A stretch of DNA of 64,000 nucleotides from Bacteroidota bacterium. Lineage in GTDB: Bacteria > Bacteroidota > Bacteroidia > Chitinophagales > Chitinophagaceae. Made by a program: the position numbers and the translations under genes. This document shows positions 1-9,255 of this stretch, one piece after another. Position 1 is the stretch's first letter; each line of letters starts with the position of its first letter. The stretch is taken from positions 62,001 to 126,000 of the forward strand of contig JAFDXI010000073.1 of the NCBI GenBank assembly GCA_018268035.1, read 5' to 3'. The notes below the pieces were generated by a model. It made no database searches and was not told where the DNA came from. It was given only the letters and a program-made list of their open reading frames with translations.

Positions 1-10
1 GGCATTAGGT

Positions 11-148
11 TGAGATTTCTCCTTCGTCGAAATGACGGAACAATGATCGTCACCGCGACCTTAGGAGAGGTCTGCCGAATAATAAAGTGAATGTATAAAA
101 TAGAACAACTACGCATTTTAAACAGATTTCTCCTATCGTCGAAATGAC
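11..148 (+). repeat. Two copies of a short dispersed repeat
   Basis: Two near-identical words of about 26 bp lie at 11-36 and 123-148. Both have the form AGATTTCTCC..TCGTCGAAATGAC; the second differs mainly by an A in place of a C in the middle. The second copy ends just before the stop codon of the first methyltransferase gene. Both look like an extragenic repeat. The word resembles short repeats I know from intergenic regions of Bacteroidota, but its genome-wide distribution cannot be judged from this window. Nothing else is recognisable in the first 150 bases. Confidence 0.6.
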
Positions 149-151
149 GTT

Positions 152-961
152 TCAATCCTTACCCACCACATACAAAACCGATGTGGGCCAGATGGCATTC
201 TTCTCAAATACTTCTTTTGAAAAATAATCAATACCTAATTGTTCAACAGTAAAACCAACTGCAGATAACCTGCTGATAAAATCTTTTTTTGAATACATCC
301 GCACATGATCATCCTGGAAAAAATATTTCCAGCGCAATGCTTCATCAGTGCAGGCAGGGTCTTCCATCGTTGATTCCAGTTGCATGTTGATGGGCACCAT
401 CACAATTCCCTTTCCTCCTTTTTTCAAAACACGATACAACTCTTTCATGGCTGCAATATCATCAGGTATATGTTCCAGCACATGCGAACAGATAATAAAG
501 TCAAATTGCCCTTCGGTATAAATATGCATATCAGTAATATCAAGCCTGTCATCCACATCATCCCTCATCAAATCCATAGACCTGTAATTGACCTGGCTGA
601 ATTTCTTTATAAAACTTCCCAGGTGATTGTCCGGAGCTATATCGAGCAGGTGTATGGGCCTGCTTGTTGCAACGAAATATTGTGACAGGTAAATTGCAAA
701 AAGCCTGTTCCTGTCGGGTGTATAACATCGTGAACATTGGTAATATCCAAGGTTCATGGTTTCCAAAAAAAAAGGATTGTGTACAGTCTGGCAACGTTGC
801 CATTGCGCAAGGTAATCTTTTGGTAATGGGTGCATCCGCACAGATGTTGCGCCACACACAGGGCAATCATAAACAGCATCAGGGTCTTTGCCCGGCAGCG
901 GGTTTTTGATCACCTGTTTGATCAACCTCAGCTTATTCATCAATACGGTAACGTTGTTCAA
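152..961 (-). CDS. Class I SAM-dependent methyltransferase with Cys4 ribbon
   Basis: The 269-residue protein has a probable zinc ribbon at the N-terminus (C33-x2-C36 and C76-x2-C79) followed by a Methyltransf_11-type domain. The SAM-binding glycine motif is weak (LLDIAP at about 105-110). The later strands are clear: FDFIICSHVLEHI near residue 154, then an RVLKKGG turn and a DDHVRMYSKKDF segment typical of methyltransferases in surface-polysaccharide loci. It is the last gene in the window of a minus-strand run that starts with wza/wzc-like genes, 12 bp after the previous methyltransferase. Methylation of a sugar or lipid-linked glycan is an inference from context; the acceptor is unknown. 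Confidence 0.8.
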   Translation of the reverse strand: MNNVTVLMNKLRLIKQVIKNPLPGKDPDAVYDCPVCGATSVRMHPLPKDYLAQWQRCQTVHNPFFLETMNLGYYQCSRCYTPDRNRLFAIYLSQYFVATSRPIHLLDIAPDNHLGSFIKKFSQVNYRSMDLMRDDVDDRLDITDMHIYTEGQFDFIICSHVLEHIPDDIAAMKELYRVLKKGGKGIVMVPINMQLESTMEDPACTDEALRWKYFFQDDHVRMYSKKDFISRLSAVGFTVEQLGIDYFSKEVFEKNAIWPTSVLYVVGKD

Positions 962-973
962 AATACAACAGGT

Positions 974-1675
974 TTAGTTTCCGATTTTAACTGACAATAC
1001 AAAATATTGTTTGGCTAAAAATTCTTCAAACCATTTAAAACTAAGGTTATTGATCTTCGCCCTTGTCTTGGTATTCCATACAGGATAAACAAGATTGGAA
1101 ACTATCTTCTCAACCTTCAGCCCATTGGCGCTCATCAGGTCTATGATATTTTTTTTTCCAAAAAACCGCAAATGCGTTTTGTCCATCACCCCGCCTTCTT
1201 CATACGTAAAGGTACCACGCAATAAAATTTTCAAAACGGTTTTATACTCCCTTACATTGGGGATGCTTGCCAGGAAATAACCACCGGGTTTTAACCAGCG
1301 AAGCAGTTTATCCCGCACAGACCAGGGGTCTGCGAGGTGTTCCAGCACATCGCCGCAGATCACTACATCAAAGGCCTCCGTAAACAGATCACTGTCCATC
1401 TGCTCAATATTGGCAATGAGAAAATTGTCAATAGCAGGGTTTTTTTGTTCGGTGCCCGGCAGCTCCAGCAATTCTATGCCGGTAACTTTTTTTGCAATGC
1501 CTTTTTCCTTTAAATAGAGGAGGGTATAACCACCGCTGGCGCCCACTTCCGCCACATGACTGAAGGATCGGCCTTTGGGCAACAGGTCTATCAGGTCAGT
1601 GCGGGTAAACTGGAAATAATAACCGGCTTTTTCAAGATAAGTTGCTTCAAGTTTTTCTTTTGTATTATCGCTCAT
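974..1675 (-). CDS. Class I SAM-dependent methyltransferase
   Basis: A 233-residue methyltransferase. Motif I reads VAEVGASGGYTLLYL (about 41-55), the acidic loop after beta-4 is VVICGDVLEHLADPW, and a WLKPGGYFLASIPNV strand follows. Its start overlaps the end of the upstream methyltransferase gene by 11 bp, so translational coupling is likely. The DKTHLRFFGKKNI segment is common in methyltransferases of capsule and O-antigen clusters. Substrate not predictable; a role in glycan or glycolipid modification is inferred from the wza/wzc-type genes upstream. Confidence 0.82.
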   Translation of the reverse strand: MSDNTKEKLEATYLEKAGYYFQFTRTDLIDLLPKGRSFSHVAEVGASGGYTLLYLKEKGIAKKVTGIELLELPGTEQKNPAIDNFLIANIEQMDSDLFTEAFDVVICGDVLEHLADPWSVRDKLLRWLKPGGYFLASIPNVREYKTVLKILLRGTFTYEEGGVMDKTHLRFFGKKNIIDLMSANGLKVEKIVSNLVYPVWNTKTRAKINNLSFKWFEEFLAKQYFVLSVKIGN

Positions 1676-2300
1676 CGTATGAAACGGTTGCAGTCAGCAT
1701 CATAGATTTCCACAACCAGGGTAACCGGCCACAGCCTGTGAATTGGATATGATGAAAACCTTTTTCAGCCAGCAAACCGCCCAGTGTTTTCCGGCTCCAG
1801 AATTTAATATGACCGCCATCCCACAATACAGTAAAATGTTTATCCATTTTTCCTGTTACTGCCAACACCACATTTTTTAAATAACCGTGATAAGGTGTAG
1901 TCAGCACCAGGTCGCCACCACCATGTTGCAATAAAATTTTTTTACAGAAATCAAGGTATTCCTTAGGCTGGTACAGGTGTTCAATCACTTCAGTGGAAAT
2001 GATAGTATTGAATGGCATGGAATGCAGAGACTGCGGCAATTCATCTTTACTCAGATCCTGCACAAAGAACCTTTCCTTATTTTTTTGTTGTGCGATTTCA
2101 ATCCCTGAAACTGAAGCATCGGTACCATAAGCATTGTATCCCAGTTCAATCAAATGGTTTACGAGCCATCCATTGCCACAACCCAGGTCCAGGATCACCC
2201 TGTCTTTTTTCTGCCCGAGTATTTTCAGCAAGGGCGCCAGGATATAGGCATGGATATGGTTCCAGTTTTCAGTGGCATACCCGTAATCTTTATAAGGCAT
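1665..2300 (-). CDS. Class I SAM-dependent methyltransferase (UbiG-like)
   Basis: A 211-residue protein with a textbook motif I (VILDLGCGNGWL, about residues 35-46), a motif II acidic residue in YGTDAS, and IISTEVIEHL after beta-4. The C-terminal GGHIKFWSRKTL segment resembles methyltransferases associated with cell-surface glycans. It lies 122 bp downstream of the ABC-2 permease gene, with a G-rich hairpin between them, and overlaps the next methyltransferase by 11 bp. Probably part of the exopolysaccharide operon; acceptor unknown. Confidence 0.82.
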   Translation of the reverse strand: MPYKDYGYATENWNHIHAYILAPLLKILGQKKDRVILDLGCGNGWLVNHLIELGYNAYGTDASVSGIEIAQQKNKERFFVQDLSKDELPQSLHSMPFNTIISTEVIEHLYQPKEYLDFCKKILLQHGGGDLVLTTPYHGYLKNVVLAVTGKMDKHFTVLWDGGHIKFWSRKTLGGLLAEKGFHHIQFTGCGRLPWLWKSMMLTATVSYDER

Positions 2301-2350
2301 TTATATGAGAATGGTGAATGATATATGAACAACCGGTCTTTGATAATGCA

Positions 2351-2391
2351 CCTTCACTCCCCTCGCCTTTTGAGGGGGGGGGGTGAGGTCA
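2351..2391. repeat. Extragenic hairpin with a G10 tract
   Basis: Between the ABC-2 permease and methyltransferase genes an inverted repeat pairs CACTCCCCTC with GAGGGG...GTGAGG across a short T-rich loop. The right arm carries ten consecutive G residues (2374-2383), longer than pairing needs. It resembles the CTCCCCTC/GAGGGG extragenic repeats often seen in Bacteroidota. It could attenuate transcription into the three methyltransferase genes, but there is no clear T-run on the minus strand, so a terminator call would be weak. Confidence 0.55.
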
Positions 2392-2422
2392 TCAGGCGCC
2401 AATACCAAATACGTTACTTTCC

Positions 2423-3271
2423 TTATACCGTATCAATAAAGTTTTTTTCAACTTTGGTGAAAACAACTATCCCAACAAATAAGATAATAAATGTAAAGGC
2501 AGAAGCATAAGCCAGCAAAGCCCAGCTAAAGCTACCACTGCCAAGGAAACCATACCTGAATGTTTCAATGATTGCAGTAACAGGGTTTATCATGATGACC
2601 CATTTATAATTATCCGGCGCAGCCGATAACGGATAAATAACAGTAGTGGCATACATGAGCAGCTGCATACTAAAACTGACAAGGAAACTAAGGTCGCGGT
2701 ATTTGGTAGTGAGGGCTGATATAATCATCCCGCTGCCCATGCCCAGTAATGCAATTAATAAAACGAGAAATGGAAACAACAATGCATATACATTTACATG
2801 TAAAGCCATTCCATTCAGATAATAATAAAATATAAACCCAATGAACAACAACATTTGAATTGCAAACCGCACCATATTGCTGATGACAGCGCTGAAAGGC
2901 ACCACGAGCCTGGGAAAATATACTTTACCAAAAACGCCAGCATTATCCCTGAATACTCCGGATGATTTCATCAGGCAGTCAGCAAAATAATTCCAGACTG
3001 TAATGCCAGCCATATAAAATACAGGCCTGGGCAGCCCTTCGGTAGATATGCCTGCAATTTTGCCAAACACAACAGTATATATGACAATTGTAAATAAAGG
3101 CTGTATAATAAACCATAAAGGGCCAAGGATGGTTTGTTTATATACAGCCACAAAATCCCTGCGTACCATCAGCCACAACAAATCCCGGTAAGCCCACACA
3201 TCCCTGAGCTTCAGGTCGAGGACTGCAGTTTTTGATTGTATCTCCCAGTGATAGTTGTTGCTGTCTTTCAA
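2423..3271 (-). CDS. ABC-2 type polysaccharide exporter permease (Wzm-like)
   Basis: A 282-residue inner-membrane protein of the ABC2_membrane family. The cytosolic N-terminus ends in the characteristic LRDVWAYRDLLWLMVRRDF-type stretch and about six hydrophobic helices follow. Members form the membrane half of ABC exporters that flip O-antigen, teichoic acid or capsular polymers. It starts 2 bp after the FkbM gene ends and is co-directional with wzc- and wza-like genes. The expected ATPase partner (Wzt-like) is not found anywhere in the window, which is unusual since the two are normally adjacent. ATG start is unambiguous. Confidence 0.88.
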   Translation of the reverse strand: MKDSNNYHWEIQSKTAVLDLKLRDVWAYRDLLWLMVRRDFVAVYKQTILGPLWFIIQPLFTIVIYTVVFGKIAGISTEGLPRPVFYMAGITVWNYFADCLMKSSGVFRDNAGVFGKVYFPRLVVPFSAVISNMVRFAIQMLLFIGFIFYYYLNGMALHVNVYALLFPFLVLLIALLGMGSGMIISALTTKYRDLSFLVSFSMQLLMYATTVIYPLSAAPDNYKWVIMINPVTAIIETFRYGFLGSGSFSWALLAYASAFTFIILFVGIVVFTKVEKNFIDTV

Positions 3272-3272
3272 T

Positions 3273-4103
3273 CTATTGTTTTAGCTCTGCCAAAAAATTA
3301 GCTGTCCTGAAAATTTCCAGGTTTTCAGAATAAGATTTGATTTCAACAATACCATCGCATACAATCCTATAGACACTATAAGTGGGTGATAACATGTCCC
3401 AGAAATCTTTAAAAAATGTACGCGAAAAAACATGGAAGCTGCCAAACTCAAATTGTATAAAACGGATGCGCTTTGATTGCATCATTTGTTGTGCGCCTTT
3501 CAAAACATACCATTCATGGCCTTCCACATCAATTTTCAAAAAATCAATTTTAGTAACTCCCTGTTCACAACAGAACCCATCAATCGTTTTGAGGCTGATG
3601 TTTTCAGTAAAGTTTTCATTAGACCTGTAATTATAAAATCCTTCTTTATAAATTGTAGCAGCGCCAGAACCTTTATAATTGGCAAAGATCTGAGCCGCCT
3701 CTTCTTTATCACTAAAACCAAAATTATAAAGCTGCACAAATGGCAAATCCAGTGTATGTTGTCTGAGGTTACCAAAACTCACCTGTGATGGTTCAAAGGC
3801 AAATATCTTTTTATTGTTGTGTTTGAAATCTGATGCGAGTAACTGAGTATATCCTCCTTCATTAGCGCCTACATCAAAAAGAATAATGTCACATTCTTGT
3901 TGTATTTTTTTTTCAATGAGTTCAATCACTTTTAATTCTCCTGTTGACCTAACGCCTATCATATTGGCACTGCCATAATTCATTCCTGTAACAGCAAATA
4001 GGTATAATTTTTCCCATAATGATTGAAAGTTTTTTTTACAAATTACCGGCACCAGTAATTTTTTTATTTTCTTGTTGGTTTTTTTTACTTCAAGCATGGT
4101 CAC
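3273..4103 (-). CDS. FkbM family methyltransferase
   Basis: A 276-residue protein with the FkbM domain. IILFDVGANEGGYTQLLA forms the SAM site, FAFEPS follows beta-2, and IDFLKIDVEGHEWYVLKGA is the family signature. FkbM enzymes O-methylate sugars or polyketides. The longest frame starts with GTG at 4103, sharing one base with the TAG of the wzc-like gene (TAGTG); an ATG two codons later (4097) is an equally good start. Either way the gene is translationally coupled to the exporter/kinase gene and belongs to the exopolysaccharide operon. Confidence 0.88.
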   Translation of the reverse strand: MTMLEVKKTNKKIKKLLVPVICKKNFQSLWEKLYLFAVTGMNYGSANMIGVRSTGELKVIELIEKKIQQECDIILFDVGANEGGYTQLLASDFKHNNKKIFAFEPSQVSFGNLRQHTLDLPFVQLYNFGFSDKEEAAQIFANYKGSGAATIYKEGFYNYRSNENFTENISLKTIDGFCCEQGVTKIDFLKIDVEGHEWYVLKGAQQMMQSKRIRFIQFEFGSFHVFSRTFFKDFWDMLSPTYSVYRIVCDGIVEIKSYSENLEIFRTANFLAELKQ

Positions 4104-6517
4104 TATGGCCTAAGCCTGTTCAGCAAACGTTTAAGTTTGCTTTGTTTTTTTCGATTGCCATTATCGGTATAGCCATAACCCAAACTATAATCATAACCAT
4201 AATTGCCGCCATAAGTATATCCATAACCATAATAGCTGCGGATGCCTTTTACTTTTACATCATTGACAACCATAGCGAGGTTGGGCAGTTTCTTCTCTTC
4301 ATATAATTCATTCAGCAGTTTCAACTGCCTGCGTTGTGTATAACGCTGCCGCACTATAAAGATGCTCATATCTGCAAACTCACTCAACACTTTAGCGTCA
4401 CTCACTATGCCAAGGGGGGGTGTATCAATGATGATATAATCATAATGCAGACGCAGGTAATTGATCAGCTCAGTAATACGCTCTGACAACAACAACTCTG
4501 CAGGGTTAGGTGGCGCAAAGCTGGTATTGATAACAAAAAGATGGTCAAAATCTGAAACTTTTTTGATCACATCTTTAGGCGAAGCGCTGCCTGTAAGAAA
4601 ATTGGGCAGGTCAAGTGCATCATTATCTGTCTTGAGCGCTTCTGCAAATTTTGGCCTACGCATATCAAATTCTATCAGTACTGTTTTCTTACCCGACACA
4701 GCAAAAACAGCGGCAAGGTTCATTGACACAAAAGTCTTGCCCTCACCGGGCATGGTGGATGTAATTAAGATTGAAACACCCTGTTTGTCTTTGGGCAGGA
4801 AATACCGCATATTGGTACGCACAATCCGGAACTGCTCAGGTAAGACTCCACGGGTTTTGCCGGCGACAATCCTTCTTTCTTCGCCTGTAAAATGGCTGAC
4901 CTCTCCAATGATTGGTGTCTCTGTCTGTTTAATAATTTCTTCCCGTGTTGTTACCCTGTCATTAAAAAGATCCATTAGATAAACAATCAGCAACGGGATA
5001 CCCAACCCTGCAAAGAGCGCCATCAGGTAAACATTTGAATTTTTCAGGTTGACAGGGCCCCAGCTTGAAGCGCCATCAATGGATGCGCTCTTGCCTATGG
5101 CTGCTGCCCTTGATACTGCTGACTCTTCCCGTTTTTGCAACAGGAATAAATACAGTTTTTCTTTGATACCCTGTTGCCTTTCAATTTCGAGTAATTGTTT
5201 TTCTTTTTCTGGAATCTCACGTAGGTTGCCCAAAGCTGTTTGATATTCTTTGGAGGCAACATTATAAGTATGGGTATAAACCTCTTTGATGTTATTGATG
5301 CTTTCCATGATTTTGGCACGGAAATCATCCAACTGGCTTTCAACAGCTACTACATCAATATTTTTCTCACCAAGCGTTTTAAGCATTTCATTTCTTTTTA
5401 AAACACCGGCATTATAAGAAGATACCAGGTTGTTCAATGTCATATCACCAATACCAAGATTGGAGGGCACCAGTTCATATTTCCTTTTGGGGTTATTGAT
5501 ATAGTTGCTCACCATGTTGGCAATATTCATCTGGAGCTCCTGTTCATTGAGTTGGTTTCTTAAATCCTCTGTTTTGGCAAAATATGCACCGCTCTGCTGT
5601 TGAATATCCACAGCATTATTCTCTTTAAAATTCTTGATATTATTTTCAACACCATTTAATTCGCTGGAGATAACACCCAGTTCTTCATCAATGAAATTGA
5701 TGGTATTATCTGCAATCCTGTTGCTTTGTTCAATATTGTAATTATTGTATTCGTTGACGAGGGTATTTAAAATCAGTTCAGATTTGGCAGGCACCTGCGA
5801 AGATGTAGAAATAGTAAGGATAGTGGCATCCCTGCTTAAAGGCGCAATCGAAATTGAACCTGCCAGGCTTCCGGCTACTGCAACAGTGGGAACCCAGTTG
5901 GCTGAGTATTTATTATCCGGGTTATACAATGAAAAGTCGGGAATATTGATAACATAATCAAACATGGGTGTGATGACCAGTTTATGGTTTTCAGTCTTTA
6001 CTTCTTGTTCACCATTTAAGACAAAAATGTCATTATTTTTAACCCTGAATGTTACATTATAACTACGGCCTGAATCTTTGATATTTGAAAACTGGACAAA
6101 ACGGTTGTCTGGGTTGGGGTCAAATAATTCGAAAGTATTTACTTTACCAATTGAATAATATATTGCATTCAAATCAGCAGCCTGTACAACCCTTTCCATC
6201 AGCTTTCTTGATTTCAGCACTTCAGTTTCATTAGAAAGGTTGGTTTTTGATGTAAAGAAAACATCCGGCAACACCTGATCAGATACTGCATTGGACTGGC
6301 TGCCCCTGCCGGCAACATCTTTTAATAATAGTTTAATGCTGCTATTATAAATCGGAGTCTGGAAATGGATGTAGATAACAGCCACTATAAATGAAATAAT
6401 AAGAAACCCCGCAAACAAAGGGAGGTAATTTAAAGATTTAACTAAAAGCTCCCTAAAAGAAAACTCATTGTCGTCTTCTTTAACCGGAGGCTTTTTCCTG
6501 ACTGTAGAAGTAGCCAT
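4103..6517 (-). CDS. Wzc-like polysaccharide co-polymerase / tyrosine autokinase
   Basis: An 804-residue fusion of a Wzz-type chain-length domain and a BY-kinase. A first membrane helix lies at about 36-53, a long periplasmic coiled-coil region follows, and a second helix lies near 500. The cytoplasmic kinase has Walker A (STMPGEGKTFVSMN), Walker A' (LIEFDMRRP) and Walker B (YIIIDTPPLGIVSDA). The C-terminus carries a Tyr-rich cluster (about 762-786) as the autophosphorylation site. Such proteins control polymer length and assembly with the outer-membrane Wza-type channel, whose gene lies 1 bp upstream. It leads directly into the FkbM gene. Full length for the family. Confidence 0.93.
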   Translation of the reverse strand: MATSTVRKKPPVKEDDNEFSFRELLVKSLNYLPLFAGFLIISFIVAVIYIHFQTPIYNSSIKLLLKDVAGRGSQSNAVSDQVLPDVFFTSKTNLSNETEVLKSRKLMERVVQAADLNAIYYSIGKVNTFELFDPNPDNRFVQFSNIKDSGRSYNVTFRVKNNDIFVLNGEQEVKTENHKLVITPMFDYVINIPDFSLYNPDNKYSANWVPTVAVAGSLAGSISIAPLSRDATILTISTSSQVPAKSELILNTLVNEYNNYNIEQSNRIADNTINFIDEELGVISSELNGVENNIKNFKENNAVDIQQQSGAYFAKTEDLRNQLNEQELQMNIANMVSNYINNPKRKYELVPSNLGIGDMTLNNLVSSYNAGVLKRNEMLKTLGEKNIDVVAVESQLDDFRAKIMESINNIKEVYTHTYNVASKEYQTALGNLREIPEKEKQLLEIERQQGIKEKLYLFLLQKREESAVSRAAAIGKSASIDGASSWGPVNLKNSNVYLMALFAGLGIPLLIVYLMDLFNDRVTTREEIIKQTETPIIGEVSHFTGEERRIVAGKTRGVLPEQFRIVRTNMRYFLPKDKQGVSILITSTMPGEGKTFVSMNLAAVFAVSGKKTVLIEFDMRRPKFAEALKTDNDALDLPNFLTGSASPKDVIKKVSDFDHLFVINTSFAPPNPAELLLSERITELINYLRLHYDYIIIDTPPLGIVSDAKVLSEFADMSIFIVRQRYTQRRQLKLLNELYEEKKLPNLAMVVNDVKVKGIRSYYGYGYTYGGNYGYDYSLGYGYTDNGNRKKQSKLKRLLNRLRP

Positions 6518-6518
6518 A

Positions 6519-7322
6519 TTATCTTTTAACCAGGTTGATTACAAGCAAAACAGTTGAAAGGATGGTAGTAGCTATGCCAAGGTTGCGCAAACTTCTTTCC
6601 AGCCTCGGGTCATTGTTAATAAACTTGGTCTTATCAGCTTCTACATAAATCATATCATTTTGTTTTAGATAGTAATAAGGAGAAAGAAACACCTGGTTGG
6701 AATTGACATCAACTCTGCCAAAATCGCGTTGTCCGTTGGTTTCCCTCACTACAAGAATGTTATCCCTTCTGCCAAAAGTAGAAATGTCTCCGCTTTGAAT
6801 AAGCGCATCGAGGATAGTGAGTTTACCATCAGGCACAGAGATAATCCCGGGCCTGCTTACTTCTCCAAAAACGCTGACTTTAAAATTAGAGATAGAAACA
6901 GTAACTATAGCTCCTTTCAAATAAGCTTCCAGTTGTTGTTGCAGGTTGGCAGCCAACTGAGCAGTGGTTAAACCACCAGCTTTTACAATGCCCAATTGCA
7001 ACATCTCAATATTTCCCAATGAATCAACCAGGTATCCCAGGGTTGAAGCTCCACCTGTACTTCCTGAACCTCCTGATGTTCCTCCCGAAGTAATCATATT
7101 GAAATCTGCTGCTGCAGTTTTATTGATTGCAGATATATTGATGTTCAGCCTGTCACCCGGCTCAATAATAGCCGAAGTATTGGTTACGATCTTTTCAGCA
7201 GCAGTTACACTATCCTGCAAATACAGTACATGCTGAAAAGCTTTGGGTACCCCACAGGACGGGAACATCATAACAGCAACAACAATAAAAATCAAGAGAC
7301 AAAGGGAATTTTTTTTATTCAT
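6519..7322 (-). CDS. Wza-like outer-membrane polysaccharide export lipoprotein
   Basis: A 267-residue OPX-family protein. It has a lipoprotein signal (hydrophobic 8-20, lipidation Cys23 in FPSCG), a Poly_export domain over about 50-150 that includes a Gly/Ser-rich insertion (TSGGTSGGSGSTGG), an SLBB-type region (VSVFGEVSRPGIISVPDG), and a C-terminal hydrophobic helix (about 248-264). It would form the export channel partnered with the Wzc-like kinase, separated by 1 bp. As the first gene of the minus-strand operon it should have the promoter; a TAAGTTTA box (minus strand, 7330-7337) sits just upstream, but the -33 part is unclear. Confidence 0.9.
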   Translation of the reverse strand: MNKKNSLCLLIFIVVAVMMFPSCGVPKAFQHVLYLQDSVTAAEKIVTNTSAIIEPGDRLNINISAINKTAAADFNMITSGGTSGGSGSTGGASTLGYLVDSLGNIEMLQLGIVKAGGLTTAQLAANLQQQLEAYLKGAIVTVSISNFKVSVFGEVSRPGIISVPDGKLTILDALIQSGDISTFGRRDNILVVRETNGQRDFGRVDVNSNQVFLSPYYYLKQNDMIYVEADKTKFINNDPRLERSLRNLGIATTILSTVLLVINLVKR

Positions 7323-7709
7323 GCAATTGTAAACTTAATATTTTTCACGGCTTCGCCGCTCTCAATCCCAAAATATTGAGTTAGTGGTTGCCGGTTAGAC
7401 TTTTTATTCCGGTTTTTTTACCTGCTATGCTATACCCGAAAACTTACAATTTTTCCTGTAGCTTAAACGAAATCAATCTTGTTTAATTGCTGACATGTAT
7501 AGCAGTTGCTATCCTTAAAAGATACAAGGGTAACCTGGCAGGTAAATGAATTAATAAAAGCAATTACGGTTTTATAGTCAGTAAATCGGATTTCCTTACA
7601 CACAGCAATCATTCTTAAAGTCAAATTAGCTCTTTGCAAATATGCAGATTAATTGCAAGTAAACAAAATCTGTATTAGGAAAGAAAATGATGTTTTCCAG
7701 GTAAATTTT
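7323..7709. other. Intergenic region upstream of the exopolysaccharide operon
   Basis: This 387-bp non-coding stretch lies between the wza-like gene and the LolC/E-like gene, both on the minus strand. It must hold the operon promoter and perhaps the end of the upstream transcript. Two small inverted repeats are visible: CGGC-TTC-GCCG near 7349-7359 and CTCAAT/ATTGAG at 7361-7380. Neither is followed by a good T-run on the minus strand. No open frame with family resemblance was seen. Confidence 0.5.
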
Positions 7710-8942
7710 CTACCTGAATTGTATTGCTTTCACCGGCCTGACTGTTTTTATAAAAATGGTTGGTATAATGAGTGAAAGAAAACAAACAATTAATGTAACA
7801 ATACATACTGCTGCCACCTGCCACCAGATGATAAAAATCGGCGCTTCTGAAACATAATATGCAGATTCATCCATTTTAATAAAACCTGTTGATTGCTGGA
7901 GCAGGCAAAGGCCAATACCGGCAACAAGACCAATTAGAATTCCTTTTATTGCAATGATGCTGGCATGGTATAAAAATATTTTCTGGATAGTCCAGTCGCG
8001 GCAACCCAATGCTTTCAAAATGCCAGTCATCCGGGTGCGTTCGAGGATCAATATAAGCAGGCAGGTGATGAGATTGATAATAGCAACAATGGCCATGACT
8101 GTAAAAATCACGTTGCGGTTGACATCCTGAATCTGCAGCCAGTCGAAAATGTTGGGATAAATTTCTTTGATTGTCCGGCTGATCCAACCCTGAGGCAACA
8201 TTTGGAACAATTGGTTGTTGATGGAATCCATACCGGCATAGTCTTTTAAAAAAACTTCATACCCGCCAATTTCATGATGCTCCCAACCATAAACTTTTTG
8301 CAACAGGCGCAGGTCGCCAATCGCAAATGTTTTATCATATTCATCAATCCCTGTTTTAAAAAAACCGCAGACATGCAATCGCCTGACTGCAGCCCTGCCT
8401 TGTTGTTGATTGATAAAATATACATTGACCGAATCATTCACTTTTATCTGCAGCTCCTTAGCGATAGGCATTGACACAAGGATGTCTTTGCTGTATGATG
8501 TATCATTAAATGAAGGAAAACTCCCCTCTTTTAAAAATGGTTGTAATGTGTTGAAATGATAATTCTTTTCTACACCTTTAAACAAAACCCCTTCTATCTC
8601 TTTGTTCTTTTCAATGACTGCAGATTTTGTTGCAAATGCCTGTATATAATTAATTGATGGAAAATTGTGCAGTATTTGCAATGTTGTATCATTAGGCGGC
8701 CAGGGCGTTTCTTCTGCGATGAATGTTTTATCCGGCTCATATTCCTGCACCCTGAGGTGACCCCAGAAATTAAAAATTTTATTGCTTACGGCATATTGAA
8801 AGCCATTGACAAAAGCAAGGGTGATGATCATAGCAGCCACACTTAAAGCCGTAGCAGCAGTAGCCAAACGGATGATAAACCTTGAAAAAGATTTTTGTTT
8901 GTTGAATGCGATACGCCTGGCTAAGAATGTTGCAAGTTGCAT
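7710..8942 (-). CDS. FtsX/MacB-like ABC transporter permease (LolC/LolE family)
   Basis: A 410-residue permease with the LolC/E layout: an N-terminal helix (about 24-50), a large periplasmic MacB-core domain (about 50-260), then three helices ending in the FtsX domain (about 270-405). The start, ARRIAFNKQKSFSRFIIRLA, resembles Bacteroidota LolC/E proteins. These permeases with the ATPase LolD extract lipoproteins from the inner membrane. No lolD is adjacent, so the substrate remains an assumption; other FtsX-type exporters look similar. A TATCTTTA box on the minus strand (8952-8959) is a plausible -7 element. Confidence 0.85.
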   Translation of the reverse strand: MQLATFLARRIAFNKQKSFSRFIIRLATAATALSVAAMIITLAFVNGFQYAVSNKIFNFWGHLRVQEYEPDKTFIAEETPWPPNDTTLQILHNFPSINYIQAFATKSAVIEKNKEIEGVLFKGVEKNYHFNTLQPFLKEGSFPSFNDTSYSKDILVSMPIAKELQIKVNDSVNVYFINQQQGRAAVRRLHVCGFFKTGIDEYDKTFAIGDLRLLQKVYGWEHHEIGGYEVFLKDYAGMDSINNQLFQMLPQGWISRTIKEIYPNIFDWLQIQDVNRNVIFTVMAIVAIINLITCLLILILERTRMTGILKALGCRDWTIQKIFLYHASIIAIKGILIGLVAGIGLCLLQQSTGFIKMDESAYYVSEAPIFIIWWQVAAVCIVTLIVCFLSLIIPTIFIKTVRPVKAIQFR

Positions 8943-9255
8943 AGAAAGGGGTAAAGATAATTCTTAGTTAACAGCTACGACCATTTGTTTGCTTTTTGAG
9001 AATGCCAAACCATTCTATGCATTGTAAATTGTTTTTTCAAATTCCATCCCTGGTTATCAGAAGTTTTTTTTCATATTTGAAAACAACTTCAACCATTAAA
9101 AAAATGAATCACAATTAAAAAAAGGTTTGCAAAAAAGTAATTTTTATTTGATTAAACAAATAACTGTTTGCCCTGCAAACCATAAAAGTTAAAAAGGAGA
9201 ACAGGCAAAAATGCAATCATAAAAGGTTTTATCTTGAATTATAAAATTTTTCAAA
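8943..9255. other. AT-rich intergenic region between divergent genes
   Basis: This 313-bp stretch separates the minus-strand LolC/E-like gene from the plus-strand four-helix-bundle gene. It is strongly A/T rich with several homopolymer runs. It must carry both promoters. Apart from the weak minus-strand -7 box at 8952-8959 I see no convincing structured element or coding frame. Confidence 0.4.

Noticed and set aside
4412..4418. G7 run inside the wzc-like gene as a phase-variation tract
   Set aside because: It encodes the complement of the required Thr-Pro-Pro of Walker B, so codon need explains it, and it is shorter than tracts known to slip often.
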